A stretch of 64,000 bases of DNA from Actinopolymorpha sp. NPDC004070 (lineage in GTDB: Bacteria > Actinomycetota > Actinomycetes > Propionibacteriales > Actinopolymorphaceae): the NCBI RefSeq assembly GCF_040610475.1, contig NZ_JBEXMJ010000003.1, positions 1-64,000 on the forward strand, written 5' to 3'. Positions 8,935-17,232 of this stretch are shown one piece after another; positions within the stretch are counted from its first letter, which is position 1, and every line of letters starts with the position of its first letter. A model generated the notes under the pieces. The model was given only the letters and a program-made list of their open reading frames with translations, did not search any database and was not told the DNA's origin. The position numbers and the translations under genes were made by a program.

Positions 8935-9115
8935 CGTTGCACCTACCACCATCCGGGTCGCCAGGTCGATCACGGTGGCCAGGTACAGCCAGCCCTGCCA
9001 GGTCTTGAGGTAGGTGATGTCACCGACCAGCCGCTGCCCGGGCGGGCCGCGGTGAAATCCCGACCGATCAGGTCCGGGACCGGTTCTGTCTGCTCACCGG
9101 GCACCGTGGTGCCCC
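8935..9115 (-). pseudogene. IS3-family transposase (OrfB) catalytic-domain fragment
   Basis: On the minus strand the sequence encodes PGQRLVGDITYLKT followed by WQGWLYLATVIDLATRMVVG. This is the characteristic start of the IS3-family DDE integrase core, with the first catalytic Asp in GDITY. Upstream, PDLIGRDFTAAR is readable in another frame, so one base has been lost near 9040. Neither end of the element nor the other catalytic residues are present. Together with the IS481 and integrase remnants before 6492 it brackets the encapsulin operon. Confidence 0.75.
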
Positions 9116-9273
9116 TGTGCGCCCGCGGCTGGTCGGAATCGCGAGTGCATCAGGCGCTTCCCTTGCGCTCTGCGCCCTTCCGGCTCGCGTGCGTAGACGG
9201 CAGGTCCGTCCTGCGCCGCGCCGCAGCGTACACAACCACGGCAACGAGGTCTGATAGCCGCCAGTCTGCAGGA

Positions 9274-9375
9274 TCACGAGTGTGCACCTACACAACGCAT
9301 GACTGGTATCGCTGTCTGTGCTACCAGCCGGCGACTCTTGCCGGGACTGAAGGATCCGTTGAGCCAGACGATCAT
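9274..9375 (-). pseudogene. Possible P-loop kinase N-terminal remnant
   Basis: From an ATG at 9375 the minus strand reads MIVWLNGSFSPGKS, very close to the first strand and Walker A of small actinobacterial ATP-binding proteins (IVWLNGxFGxGKT). The similarity stops within 15 residues and the frame ends at 9274. This is a short match and may be coincidence. Confidence 0.3.
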
Positions 9376-9545
9376 GCGCAAAACGTCCTTGATACGCCGC
9401 TGCGAGCGTCCGCATGCCGGACAGGGAAGCGGTGGCAGTGGCCGATCCTGGACCGGATCCTCCGCCAGGTAGGCGTTGCGGCTCGAAATTTCAGGCCGAT
9501 GTGGAGATGGTGTCGGGTCGACTCGAGCAGAAGGAAGTGTCGAAC

Positions 9546-11669
9546 ATGGCAAGAAGCGGTGGACTGGACCGGAGGACGTTCCTCTACGGATCGGCACTCA
9601 CTGCCGGTGCGGTGACGCTCGGCGCCTGTTCGTCGAGTAGTGGGTCCGGCGGCAGCGGTGCCAAGCCTGGCGCAAAGGCGAGGGGAGGCTCGGGGAAGGG
9701 TTCGGAGACCAAGCCGCTGCCGGCGCCCGCGAAGTTCCAGGAGTCACCGACGCTCGCGGCGCGTGTCAAGTCCGGTGACCTTCCGGCGCTGGAAAAGCGA
9801 CTTCCGCAGGAGCCGTACGTCGTACCTCATCGTTGGCTGGAGCCTGGGAAGTACGGCGGCAACCTGCTGCTCGCGGTGCCCACCGCGAACGACCTGCAGA
9901 TCCGGCAGTACATGTACGGTCACTCCCTGCTCCGGTTCGTCAACGACGGCCTGGACATCGTGCCCGGCCTGGTCGCGAGCTGGGAGTCCAACGCCGACGC
10001 CTCCGAGTGGACGCTGCACTTCCGGTCGGGCCTGAAGTGGTCGGACGGCCAGCCGTGGACCACCGCGGACATCATGTTCTGGTGGGAGGACATGGTGCTC
10101 AACGAGGAGCACCCCGATATTCCTCCCGACGAGGCAAAGTCCGGCAAGGGCACGATCATGAAGCTCACGGCCCCGGACGAGCGCACGTTGGTGATGAAGT
10201 TCGACGCGCCCGCTCCACTGACCGCCGCTCGACTGGCCGGCTACGTCAACCGCGGTAACGGCACGACCTGGATGGAACCCAAGCACTACCTGAAGCAGTT
10301 CCACCCTCGTTACAACAAGGCGGTGTCGAAGAACTGGGCCAGCGCTGACGGTGAGTTCGAGAAGAAGCGGGACTACTCCTCCAACCCGCAGTCTCCGACG
10401 ATGACCGGTTGGTGCCTCAAGTCCTACCGGGACGGTCGTCAGGCGATCTGGGAACGAAACCCGTACTACTGGTGCATCGACAAGGACGGTCGTCAACTTC
10501 CCAACATCGACACGTTGACGTTCTCCGTGGTCGAAGACCCCGAGGTGGCACGCCTGCAGATGCAGGAGGGCAAACTCGACTACGTCCACGGGCCGTTCAA
10601 CGGACTTACCCTTGCCGACATCTCCGGGTTCAAGAAGGCCGAACAGCGCAGCGGCCTCGACGTCTTGTTGTGGGACGGCGGCAGCGGAACCGGGTCGATG
10701 TTCTTCTTCAACTACGACCACAAAGACGCCCCCATGCGGAAACTGATCCGCGAACCCAAGTTCCGCCAGGCCCTGTCGCTGGCCACCAAGCGGGACGAGA
10801 TGCAGAAGTCGATCTACTTCAACACCGGCCAGCAGACGACCGGAACCCTGAGCCCGAAGGCGGTCGAGTACCAGGTCAACGATCAGGGCAGGAAGGTCTA
10901 TCACGACTGGCGGGACTCGTTCGTCAAGTACGACCCGGAGAAGGCGAAGGCGCTGCTCGACCAGATCGGCGTTGTCGACAAGGATTCAGACGGCAAGCGA
11001 GAGATGCCCGACGGAACCAAGTTGAAGATCCGTGTCGACTTTCCCGCCGACACCACCAAGGACCACCAGCAGAAGAACAACCTGCTCAAGCGGGACTGGG
11101 AGGCGATCGGTCTGACAGTGACGCTGAACCCGATTCCGCCCGACGCGTTCGGTGACGAGTGGGCGTCCGGATCGCTGGATTCCCAGGCGGCCTGGGAGGT
11201 GGGCAACGGGCCGGACCACTTCGCACAGCCGGCTTGGCTCCTTCCCATCGAGCCGACTCGGTGGGCACCGCTCGAAGGGCAGTACTTCGCCCTACGCGGA
11301 ACGCCTCAGGAGCACGAACAGCGCGACGTCGACCCGTTCAAGCGCACACCACCGCGGATGGAGCCGGACCCGAAGGGGCCGATCGCGAAGATGTGGAAGC
11401 TCTACGACCAGAGCAAGCTGGAACCTGACGCGGTGAAGCGTCGGCAGCTGGCCTGGGAGATCGACAAGATCCACGTCACGGACGGCCCGTTCTTCATGGG
11501 TACGGTGGCCAACACCCCCCAGTTGGTCCTTGCGCACAAGGACCTGCGCAACGTCCCGCGGAAGGAAAACCTCGCCCTCGGGGGCTTCGTCAATCCGTGG
11601 CAGCATCCGTCACCTGCGGTCTACGACCCGGAGGCATACTTCTGGGCCAACCCGGACCAGCACAGCTGA
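9546..11669 (+). CDS. Tat-exported lipoprotein, family 5 solute-binding protein
   Basis: The 707-residue protein is an extracellular solute-binding protein of the SBP_bac_5 (peptide/oligosaccharide) type. Its N-terminus has a twin-arginine signal (DRRTFLYG, Arg9-Arg10) and a lipobox LGAC with the acylated Cys at 28, then a Gly/Ser/Lys-rich tether. The body shows family hallmarks such as LVASWESNADASEWTLHFR and GLKWSDGQPWTTADIMFWWE. I start at the ATG at 9546, with AGAAGGAAG upstream; the open frame before it has no conserved sequence. No permease or ATPase genes follow, so it is an orphan binding protein. Ligand unknown; the long form resembles proteins taking plant-derived oligosaccharides or peptides. 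Confidence 0.9.
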   Translation: MARSGGLDRRTFLYGSALTAGAVTLGACSSSSGSGGSGAKPGAKARGGSGKGSETKPLPAPAKFQESPTLAARVKSGDLPALEKRLPQEPYVVPHRWLEPGKYGGNLLLAVPTANDLQIRQYMYGHSLLRFVNDGLDIVPGLVASWESNADASEWTLHFRSGLKWSDGQPWTTADIMFWWEDMVLNEEHPDIPPDEAKSGKGTIMKLTAPDERTLVMKFDAPAPLTAARLAGYVNRGNGTTWMEPKHYLKQFHPRYNKAVSKNWASADGEFEKKRDYSSNPQSPTMTGWCLKSYRDGRQAIWERNPYYWCIDKDGRQLPNIDTLTFSVVEDPEVARLQMQEGKLDYVHGPFNGLTLADISGFKKAEQRSGLDVLLWDGGSGTGSMFFFNYDHKDAPMRKLIREPKFRQALSLATKRDEMQKSIYFNTGQQTTGTLSPKAVEYQVNDQGRKVYHDWRDSFVKYDPEKAKALLDQIGVVDKDSDGKREMPDGTKLKIRVDFPADTTKDHQQKNNLLKRDWEAIGLTVTLNPIPPDAFGDEWASGSLDSQAAWEVGNGPDHFAQPAWLLPIEPTRWAPLEGQYFALRGTPQEHEQRDVDPFKRTPPRMEPDPKGPIAKMWKLYDQSKLEPDAVKRRQLAWEIDKIHVTDGPFFMGTVANTPQLVLAHKDLRNVPRKENLALGGFVNPWQHPSPAVYDPEAYFWANPDQHS

Positions 11670-11886
11670 CCAGGAAGGCAGTCGACCCTGCCGGTCGTTA
11701 CCGGACGACGCCGATTTCTCAAGAGGAGCTTCTCTGGGATCTGTCCACGATGTGCGGTACCAGTGGGCGCCAAGCGCTCGGACCGACATCGAGGGTGCAG
11801 ATCCCCCCCGCCGTCGCCCCGCGTGGCCGCTGAGCGATCTGCCGGTGCGAGGATCACTGCCGGGTTGTTCTTGGTAACGTGCGCCG

Positions 11887-12855
11887 ATGGTTGATCGCCG
11901 GCAGCGGACGCCGAACAAGGCCGGGGCACGTGAGGTTGCTTGTGCCCTCTACAGCGACGTGGCCGGCATCGAGTGGATCCCGTCCGACGACGCCGATGTG
12001 TTCCGGCTAACTTTCGCTTCCGAACGTGCGCCGCGGGTGCTGAAGCTGGCAAGGCCCGGAATCCGTGCCGTGTGGCGGGAGTTGGGAGCTTTCCCGGGCT
12101 TGCGGTCCATGGGAGTTCCGGAGGTACTGGAGTTCGAGTACACCAGCGAGGACCTACCAGGTCTGGGGTTGGACTTCCATGTCACCCGCGAGGTGGACGG
12201 CCCGCAGTTGGCGAACCAGGCGATGGCGCAGATGTGGGCGAACGACCGTTCGCGCGCGGTGGAGATGGCGCACTGGTTCGGCGACTGTACACGGCGGGTC
12301 GAGAGGCTCAACTGGCGTACGGTGCCGCGAGCCAACAGCCCAGAGCAGACGATTGAGGAGGCCACGCGGTGGTCGGAGCCTCACTACCACAACCTCGCCG
12401 CTCGCCCTGACTGCCCGCAGTGGGTACGTGAGTTCGTCGATCAGGTCGGGGAGCAAATTCGGCGACCGCCGACCTCGTTCGGAGGGTGGGGTGGAGAACT
12501 GCTCGGCGCCCCGAACGGAACGTTCCTACTGATCGACTGGCCCAGCCTCGGCGCCGCGCCGTCCTGCTCCCAGGCAGCGACCGCGTTGGAGGTACTGCTG
12601 CGGTTCGGGGCCGCCGACCCGACGTCACTGGTGGACGCGTTCATCGACGGTTGGGCGCCCGGCGGCCTCGACGAACGTCGCCTGCAGGATCTTCGTCTTT
12701 CGTGGGTGCACAGCATTCTGGGCTGGGCAGGCATGAGCCTCACCTTCGACGACCCAGGTGCCGACCTCACCCCAGCCTACGTAGCGGCGCTCCATGATCT
12801 ACGCGAGGACGACCCACGAAGCTGGATGCGTCGAGCCACCGCCCCCATCGTCTAA
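11887..12855 (+). CDS. Phosphotransferase-fold protein lacking the catalytic HxD motif
   Basis: The 322-residue protein looks like a member of the APH/choline-kinase fold. It has an N-lobe Lys strand (RVLKLARPGIRAVWREL), a helical C-lobe, and FLLIDWPSLGAAP where active enzymes have the metal-binding Asp. The catalytic loop that should read HGDLHPGN is replaced by FGGWGGELLGAPNG, with no His, no Asp and no Asn. It therefore probably cannot transfer phosphate and may act as a binding or regulatory pseudokinase. It stands alone, 217 bases after the solute-binding protein, with no obvious partner. The fold assignment rests on motif spacing and is moderately secure. Confidence 0.55.
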   Translation: MVDRRQRTPNKAGAREVACALYSDVAGIEWIPSDDADVFRLTFASERAPRVLKLARPGIRAVWRELGAFPGLRSMGVPEVLEFEYTSEDLPGLGLDFHVTREVDGPQLANQAMAQMWANDRSRAVEMAHWFGDCTRRVERLNWRTVPRANSPEQTIEEATRWSEPHYHNLAARPDCPQWVREFVDQVGEQIRRPPTSFGGWGGELLGAPNGTFLLIDWPSLGAAPSCSQAATALEVLLRFGAADPTSLVDAFIDGWAPGGLDERRLQDLRLSWVHSILGWAGMSLTFDDPGADLTPAYVAALHDLREDDPRSWMRRATAPIV

Positions 12856-12926
12856 CGACACAGCGTCGCGTCGCCAGTGCAGGTGTCCCAACTCAGTGGT
12901 GTGGCTCAGCTCTTGTGAGCCGACAG

Positions 12927-13083
12927 TTGATCCGCGACACATGTCTGCCAGCTGATGTGCGACACGTGGCCTAGAAAACCGAGGTGTCAGCGGTCCGTGG
13001 CCGCTGTGCCCTGATGCTACGGACTGGCTGGGTGGAGGTCTGGCGCGCGAGCCGGGTGTCGGCGTCGGGAAGTTCGATGGCCG
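12927..13083. repeat. Direct repeat copy A: IS end with transposase C-terminus
   Basis: This stretch of about 157 bases recurs at 14691-14843 in the same orientation with few differences. It starts with TTGATCCGCG and contains two related units, TGATCCGCGACACATGTC and TGATGTGCGACACGTGGC. On the minus strand, copy B reads the end of an integrase-core transposase, and copy A is a shorter version of the same end. It is the terminus of a lost insertion sequence. Confidence 0.7.
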
Positions 13084-13134
13084 GGCTCCGCCGGGCCGAT
13101 GGGTTAGGCCTGCGCCGGCGGCAGGCGTCGAGCC

Positions 13135-13890
13135 TTAGTGGCAGCAGCGCTCGGTCCCGATGGGTCCGGTGGCGCCCAGGTCGTCATCGCGTCCGGCGGC
13201 GAGGCGCGACCACTGTGATGTGGGCCGGCCGTCGAGTCGGAACTGGTCGCCGTCGGTCCGGAAGCGCTGGGGCCAGCCTTCCGGGGAGTCCTCCCACTCC
13301 TCCTGCCGGCCGTAGACGGTCATGTCGAGCAGGCCGTACGAGGGCGCCATCGCCTCAACGCCCCGCCCGGTGGTCCAGTAGGTCTCGAACACCCGGTCGC
13401 CCTGACGCAGGTAGCAGACCTTCATCCCGAACGCGCGCCCAGCCGCCAGGGAGTCGAGCGACTCCCCGGGCACCGAGTACCAGGGTGCCTGCCAGCCCAT
13501 GAAGTCGCGGTAGCGAGACGACTCCTCGTACGGGCCTTGGCAGAAGACCGCGAACGTGACGTCGCGCGAGTGCAGGTAGGACAACTCGAGCACCTGGCCG
13601 GTAAAAAACGTGCAGCCCTCGCACTGGTCGGCGGCCGGGCTGCCGGTGTGCCACATGTGGTACGACGCCAACAGCTGGGTCCTCCCCTCGAAGACGTCGA
13701 GTAGGGGCACCCGCCCGCCGGGACCGACCAGCTGTGTGGACGGGTCGACCTCGACCATCGGCAGCCGCCGGCGCGCCGCGGCGATGGCGTCGCCCTCACG
13801 CGTGTGCGCCTTCTCTCGGACCCGGAGATTGTCGAGTTGCTTCTGCCAGGTCTCGCGGTCGGTGAGCGCGGGCGCCGATGGCATGGTCAT
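13135..13890 (-). CDS. DUF899 family thioredoxin-like protein
   Basis: The 251-residue protein matches DUF899, a family with a thioredoxin-like fold common beside HxlR or ArsR regulators. Features are the helical start LTDRETWQKQLDNLRVREKA, LLDVFEGRTQLLASYHMW, the cysteine pair in DQCEGCTFFTGQVLELSYL, and a middle domain with YRDFMGWQAPWYSVPG. It ends with TERCCH, so two further cysteines are at the extreme C-terminus. No biochemical role is established for the family; a redox function is plausible. It is transcribed away from the HxlR gene, with a shared 75-base control region. Its stop lies 52 bases from repeat copy A. Confidence 0.85.
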   Translation of the reverse strand: MTMPSAPALTDRETWQKQLDNLRVREKAHTREGDAIAAARRRLPMVEVDPSTQLVGPGGRVPLLDVFEGRTQLLASYHMWHTGSPAADQCEGCTFFTGQVLELSYLHSRDVTFAVFCQGPYEESSRYRDFMGWQAPWYSVPGESLDSLAAGRAFGMKVCYLRQGDRVFETYWTTGRGVEAMAPSYGLLDMTVYGRQEEWEDSPEGWPQRFRTDGDQFRLDGRPTSQWSRLAAGRDDDLGATGPIGTERCCH

Positions 13891-13909
13891 GGATTCCTCC
13901 TCGGTAGAA

Positions 13910-13937
13910 GCTATGAGGCTAATAGTGCATGCTATGA
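13910..13937. promoter_or_regulatory. Candidate HxlR operator between the divergent genes
   Basis: GCTATGA occurs at 13910-13916 and 13931-13937, 21 bases apart, which is two helical turns. The second copy begins TGCTATGATTTAGCA, an imperfect palindrome. The stretch is notably AT-rich for this window and sits between the DUF899 and HxlR starts, so it probably holds the promoter and the regulator's site for both. Confidence 0.45.
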
Positions 13938-13965
13938 TTTAGCAAGTTCGGAAGGGAGGTGCTCG

Positions 13966-14694
13966 ATGCCGACTCAGCGGGGCTATCGGCAGGCGTGCGG
14001 TGTCGCGCGCGGGCTCGACATCGTGGGGGAACGCTGGGCGCTGCTCGTGGTACGCGAGCTGCTGCTCGGGCCGAAACGGTTCACCGACCTCCAACAGGCG
14101 CTCCCGACCGCCAGCCCGAACGCACTGACCGACCGGCTGCGCGAGCTGACCGACGCAGGCGTCCTACGCCGGCAGCAGCTGCCTTCGCCAGGCAATGTGT
14201 GGGTCTACGAGCTGACCGCGTGGGGGCGAGGCCTGGAGCCGATCGTGATCACGCTTGGCACCTGGGCGCTTGCCGCCCCGCCGACCGCAGAACAGCTCTT
14301 CGTGAGCGCGGACAGCGCCATGCTGAGCATCCGCACCTACTTCGAGCCGACACCGGAACAGCCCGAGGAGAAGCTCCGGATCGAACTACGCGACCACGGC
14401 CCTGCCGGCATATTCGGCGTCCACCTCACGCCAGCCGGTGCCGACGTCGCCCACAAGCCGCCCGACCAGCCGGACGCCGCCTTGATCACCGCAACGGATG
14501 CCCTCATCGCCGCCTTCGCCCGCGATGACCTGGCCGGGCTCATAGCAACCGGCGCCGTCATCACCGGTGATCCTGAGGTCGTACGCCGTCTCGTCACGAG
14601 CACGCGCATCCCAAGCTCCATAGATCACCACCCAAACGGCAGGCCAAGCCAGGTACGGAGAACGGATAGCCGCCAGAGGGCGCCCAAGAATTGA
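13966..14694 (+). CDS. HxlR-family transcriptional regulator with SCP2-like C-terminal domain
   Basis: The N-terminal 100 residues are an HxlR winged helix: QACGVARGLDIVGERWALLV, GPKRFTDLQQALP and a wing ending in VYELTAWGRGLEPI. The C-terminal half resembles the SCP2 sterol-carrier-like domain often fused to these regulators. GGGAGG lies just before the ATG at 13966. The last 25 or so residues are polar and unlike the family. The stop codon itself (14692-14694) lies inside repeat copy B, so the natural end was probably replaced by the IS end. It likely controls the divergent DUF899 gene. Confidence 0.85.
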   Translation: MPTQRGYRQACGVARGLDIVGERWALLVVRELLLGPKRFTDLQQALPTASPNALTDRLRELTDAGVLRRQQLPSPGNVWVYELTAWGRGLEPIVITLGTWALAAPPTAEQLFVSADSAMLSIRTYFEPTPEQPEEKLRIELRDHGPAGIFGVHLTPAGADVAHKPPDQPDAALITATDALIAAFARDDLAGLIATGAVITGDPEVVRRLVTSTRIPSSIDHHPNGRPSQVRRTDSRQRAPKN

Positions 14695-14897
14695 TCCGCG
14701 CATGTCTAATCAGCTGATGTGCGACACGTGGCCTAGGAACTGAGGTGTCAGCGGTCCGTGGCCGCTGTGCCTTGATGCTACGGACTGGCTGGGTGGTGGT
14801 CCGGCGCACGAGCCGGGTGTCGGCGTCGGGGAGTTCGATGGCCAGGGTCGTATCGGACACGTGCACGGTGACGGTGCGGTACTTGTGCTCGCGTCCC
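14691..14897 (-). repeat. Direct repeat copy B: IS end with transposase C-terminal coding remnant
   Basis: Positions 14691-14843 repeat 12927-13083. Continuing to about 14897, the minus strand reads REHKYRTVTVHVSDTTLAIE and later TQPVRSIKAQRPR, the typical C-terminal beta domain of integrase-core (IS481/IS3-like) transposases. The catalytic core is missing. At about 14900 the sequence changes to a DNA methylase fragment, marking a deletion or insertion junction. Confidence 0.65.
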
Positions 14898-14908
14898 AGC
14901 GCGAAATC

Positions 14909-15160
14909 GAGATGATCTTGGATCTGGCTCGGTTTACTACGGACCATGACCTTGCGTCTCTCATCGCAGTGGAACCTGCGTGCGGGGTGGGAGCCTTCCT
15001 CGGCCCCATGGCCGCGAGGATCAGCGAGTCGTGCCGTAAGAATGGTCGCGCGTTGGCTGAAGCTGCAGGGGCGGTCAGAGCGTTCGACCTCATAACCCGG
15101 AACGTCGAGTCGAGCCGGCGAGCAGTCGAGAAGGTGTTCATCGAGGATGGCTGGCCCACC
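14909..15160 (+). pseudogene. N6-adenine DNA methylase, internal fragment with motif I
   Basis: The frame contains ILDLARFTTDHDLASL followed by VEPACGVGAFLGPMAARI. The latter holds methylase motif I (EPACGxGAF), the AdoMet-binding loop of N6-adenine DNA methyltransferases of the Eco57I/Type I kind, and AFDL further on fits motif II. It has no start, because the upstream side is transposase sequence, and the similarity fades after about 84 residues. The catalytic NPPY motif is absent. The intact enzyme would have belonged to a restriction-modification or related defence system; nothing else of one is left nearby. The rest up to 15343 has no identifiable gene. Confidence 0.55.
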
Positions 15161-15343
15161 GAAGGCCGTCCCAACGTAGGGGGACCTTGGGAGGATCACG
15201 CGCCGAGCGCTTCCCGCCCTCGGCGCAAGGGCACCAACTTCTACATTGGGTGGTTCTTCACGTCCGAGCGAAGGGCCTGGAGTCGCGGGCGTACGGGCAC
15301 GGTGTCACGTTCTGTGGGCCTGTGATCCGGGTAGCCACGTCCC

Positions 15344-16084
15344 GTGGGCAGTGTATTGCCGGTCCTCGGGATCGCTGGGTTGGCGGCAGCAATCACCGGG
15401 GTAGGGGCCGTCCTGGCCGAGCTGCTTACGCTGTCCAACCGCGTCGTGAGCAGTGCACTGCAACTCGCCGCCGGCGTACTGGTCGCCATCGTTTTCGTTG
15501 ACCTGCTCCCGCCGGCAGTAAGGGGCTTGCCGCTGGGTCGAGTCGTGCTCGCGTTCTTTGTGGGAAGCGCCTTGTTTGTGCTCTTTGATTACGCCTCGGC
15601 ATGGCACACGGCCAGACGCGGGAAGGGCGAGGCGTCTACCAACTCGGCCGGCCTGTTCGTGGGTGTCATTGGTGACTTCCTCATCGATGCCGTCGTCATC
15701 GGCATCGGTGCGGCCCTGAATCTAGCCACTGGACTACTTCTGGCGACCGGGATGGCCATAGCTCAAGCACCACTGGCTTTTGTCGCCATCGCAACCGCCA
15801 AGGCTCAGGGGATGGCCCCCAATAGGCGTCGATTACTGACCGCGATCTTCTTCGCGATCATCGCCGTTTGCGTACTACTCGGCAACCTGGTGCTAAAGAA
15901 TCAGTCCGAGACCATCATCTTGACGCTGATCGCGGCCAGCGGGGGCTTCCTAATCACCGCGGTGGCCGAGATCATGGTCCCTGACGCGATCAGGTTTCTC
16001 GAACGCAACGGCCCCAGCCTCACGCCGATCTGGTTCACCATCGGCCTAACCGGCATGGCCCTGTTCAAGCTCACCAGCAAATGA
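15344..16084 (+). CDS. ZIP-family-like metal transporter (membrane protein)
   Basis: The 246-residue protein has about eight hydrophobic segments and the outline of a ZIP (ZupT-like) divalent metal permease. A central helix reads GVIGDFLIDAVVIGIGAAL, in the place where classical ZIPs have HNFxEG, and a second helix AQAPLAFVAIATAKAQG occupies the position of the HE-containing helix. The metal-binding histidines of canonical ZIPs are therefore not conserved, and Asp residues could serve instead. The start is a GTG with only a weak upstream Shine-Dalgarno. It stands alone. Function as a metal transporter is inferred from topology and is moderately sure. Confidence 0.65.
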   Translation: MGSVLPVLGIAGLAAAITGVGAVLAELLTLSNRVVSSALQLAAGVLVAIVFVDLLPPAVRGLPLGRVVLAFFVGSALFVLFDYASAWHTARRGKGEASTNSAGLFVGVIGDFLIDAVVIGIGAALNLATGLLLATGMAIAQAPLAFVAIATAKAQGMAPNRRRLLTAIFFAIIAVCVLLGNLVLKNQSETIILTLIAASGGFLITAVAEIMVPDAIRFLERNGPSLTPIWFTIGLTGMALFKLTSK

Positions 16085-16355
16085 CCTCGGCTCCGATCGG
16101 CGCGGACTCTCCCAAGGGAGTCAGCACAGCCAGTTGATGGATGTTGGCGATGACGATCAGTTCGACCTGGTACTGGCCCTGTCGCCGTTCACAATCAATG
16201 GGGAGGGCTGGGCCGAGTCCGACGAGCAGATCTACGGCGCGAGCGACACAGGAACTGGCGACGACCGCGACCGTGGACGACGTCTGCGAGGTCATCGTCA
16301 CCGCACTTGGCGCCGACCTTATGCGCGGCACCGGAGACGGTCTAGCCTTGAGGCC

Positions 16356-17024
16356 GTGGCGACGCTGATCGCGGTGTGGGGAGCATCGGCCGGCATGGGC
16401 AAGTCGACGCTGTGTGCGGGCCTGTCCTTTTGGCTGGCCGACGCGGGCCTGAAGGTGGACCACTTCCGTGAAGAGGAGATCCTCACCCGGCCGCAGTTCG
16501 GTGTCGTGGCCGACATGTTCCGGGTGACCGGCACCGTCGACGTGGAGACGTTGATGGCCGCGTCCGCCGAGTTCGTGTCGGCGGTTCTGGAGAGCGGCGA
16601 TGATGTCGTGGTCGCAGACGCCTTGGTACCGTTCGTCCCGACGCTGCTGGCCATGAACTACCCCGACGAGACGATCGACGCGTTCATGACCGATCTCACC
16701 GAGGTGCTCGCACCGCTCTCTCCCGTGATGGTCTTTCTCGACGGGCGCGCTGAGATCGGATTGTCCCGAGCAGCAGCAAGAGAAGACGACAAGTGGCTGG
16801 ACTGGTACGTCGACAAACTTGGCCGGTACGAGGTCAGTCCTCCGGTAACCGACTTCGCGTCGGCGGTGAGGTATCTCCAGCGGGAGCGTGCGGTGACCCT
16901 CGACGCGGTTCGCCGTAATGGTTGGCCCCTTGTGCTGATCGAGCACGCCGACGAGCGGTCACCAGTCGAGGTGCTCCAGGTTGCGCAGCGCGGTCTAGCT
17001 CCAAGGGTGGGCGGCATCGTCTGA
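16356..17024 (+). CDS. P-loop ATP-binding protein, kinase-like
   Basis: The 222-residue protein begins at GTG 16356 with a strand and Walker A loop, LIAVWGASAGMGKSTLC. A VVVADALVPFVPTLL strand follows that could be Walker B-like, then SPVMVFLDGRAEIGLSRAAARE, which resembles the nucleoside-kinase LID region. This suggests a small-molecule or nucleoside kinase. The frame upstream (16134-16355) is open but of different composition and without motifs, so I do not include it; that interval holds no other gene. Substrate unknown. It is one of several unrelated small P-loop proteins in the window. Confidence 0.7.
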   Translation: MATLIAVWGASAGMGKSTLCAGLSFWLADAGLKVDHFREEEILTRPQFGVVADMFRVTGTVDVETLMAASAEFVSAVLESGDDVVVADALVPFVPTLLAMNYPDETIDAFMTDLTEVLAPLSPVMVFLDGRAEIGLSRAAAREDDKWLDWYVDKLGRYEVSPPVTDFASAVRYLQRERAVTLDAVRRNGWPLVLIEHADERSPVEVLQVAQRGLAPRVGGIV

Positions 17025-17163
17025 AGCATGTCGGCGATCCTCGTCTGCGCGATGGAAACACCGCCCGCAGTGCGTGTCAGTGATCGGTGAAGACTTTCCT
17101 CACGTCTTCAAAGGGCGGCCACGGGCCGCCGCGCGCCCGCCTGACGGCGCCGGCCCTCCCTCC

Positions 17164-17176
17164 GCGCCTTCGGCGC
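17164..17176. terminator. Short GC hairpin, weak terminator candidate
   Basis: GCGCC-TTC-GGCGC forms a five-pair stem in a very GC-rich stretch downstream of two converging genes. There is no T-run. It could help end transcription of the minus-strand kinase gene, but the evidence is composition only. Confidence 0.25.
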
Positions 17177-17232
17177 CCGGTCGGCCGGCGCGGCTGGGCG
17201 CGACAGTGCCCGCAGAGCCTTGCGCCGCCCGA

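Larger units (their letters stand above)
8848..9545. other. Gene-poor stretch with transposase and kinase remnants
   Basis: Between the encapsulin gene and the solute-binding protein no intact gene is seen. Two minus-strand remnants are listed separately: an IS3-type transposase piece and a short P-loop start. The rest has no recognisable content. I see no clear terminator after the encapsulin gene. Confidence 0.4.

Noticed and set aside
9744..10904. 386-residue frame antisense to the solute-binding protein gene
   Set aside because: The plus strand has a Tat signal, a lipobox and SBP motifs; the antisense frame is low-complexity Val/Arg/Leu.
16071..16946. Minus-strand 291-residue frame opposite the P-loop protein
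   Set aside because: The plus strand has a Walker A motif and family-like order. The C-terminal part of the minus frame looks protein-like for about 40 residues but matches nothing I know.
17100..17232. GC-rich stretch with hairpins as a linear-replicon telomere or integron site
   Set aside because: There is only one short stem and no array of conserved palindromes or core-site sequences; a plain terminator or GC-rich filler is simpler.
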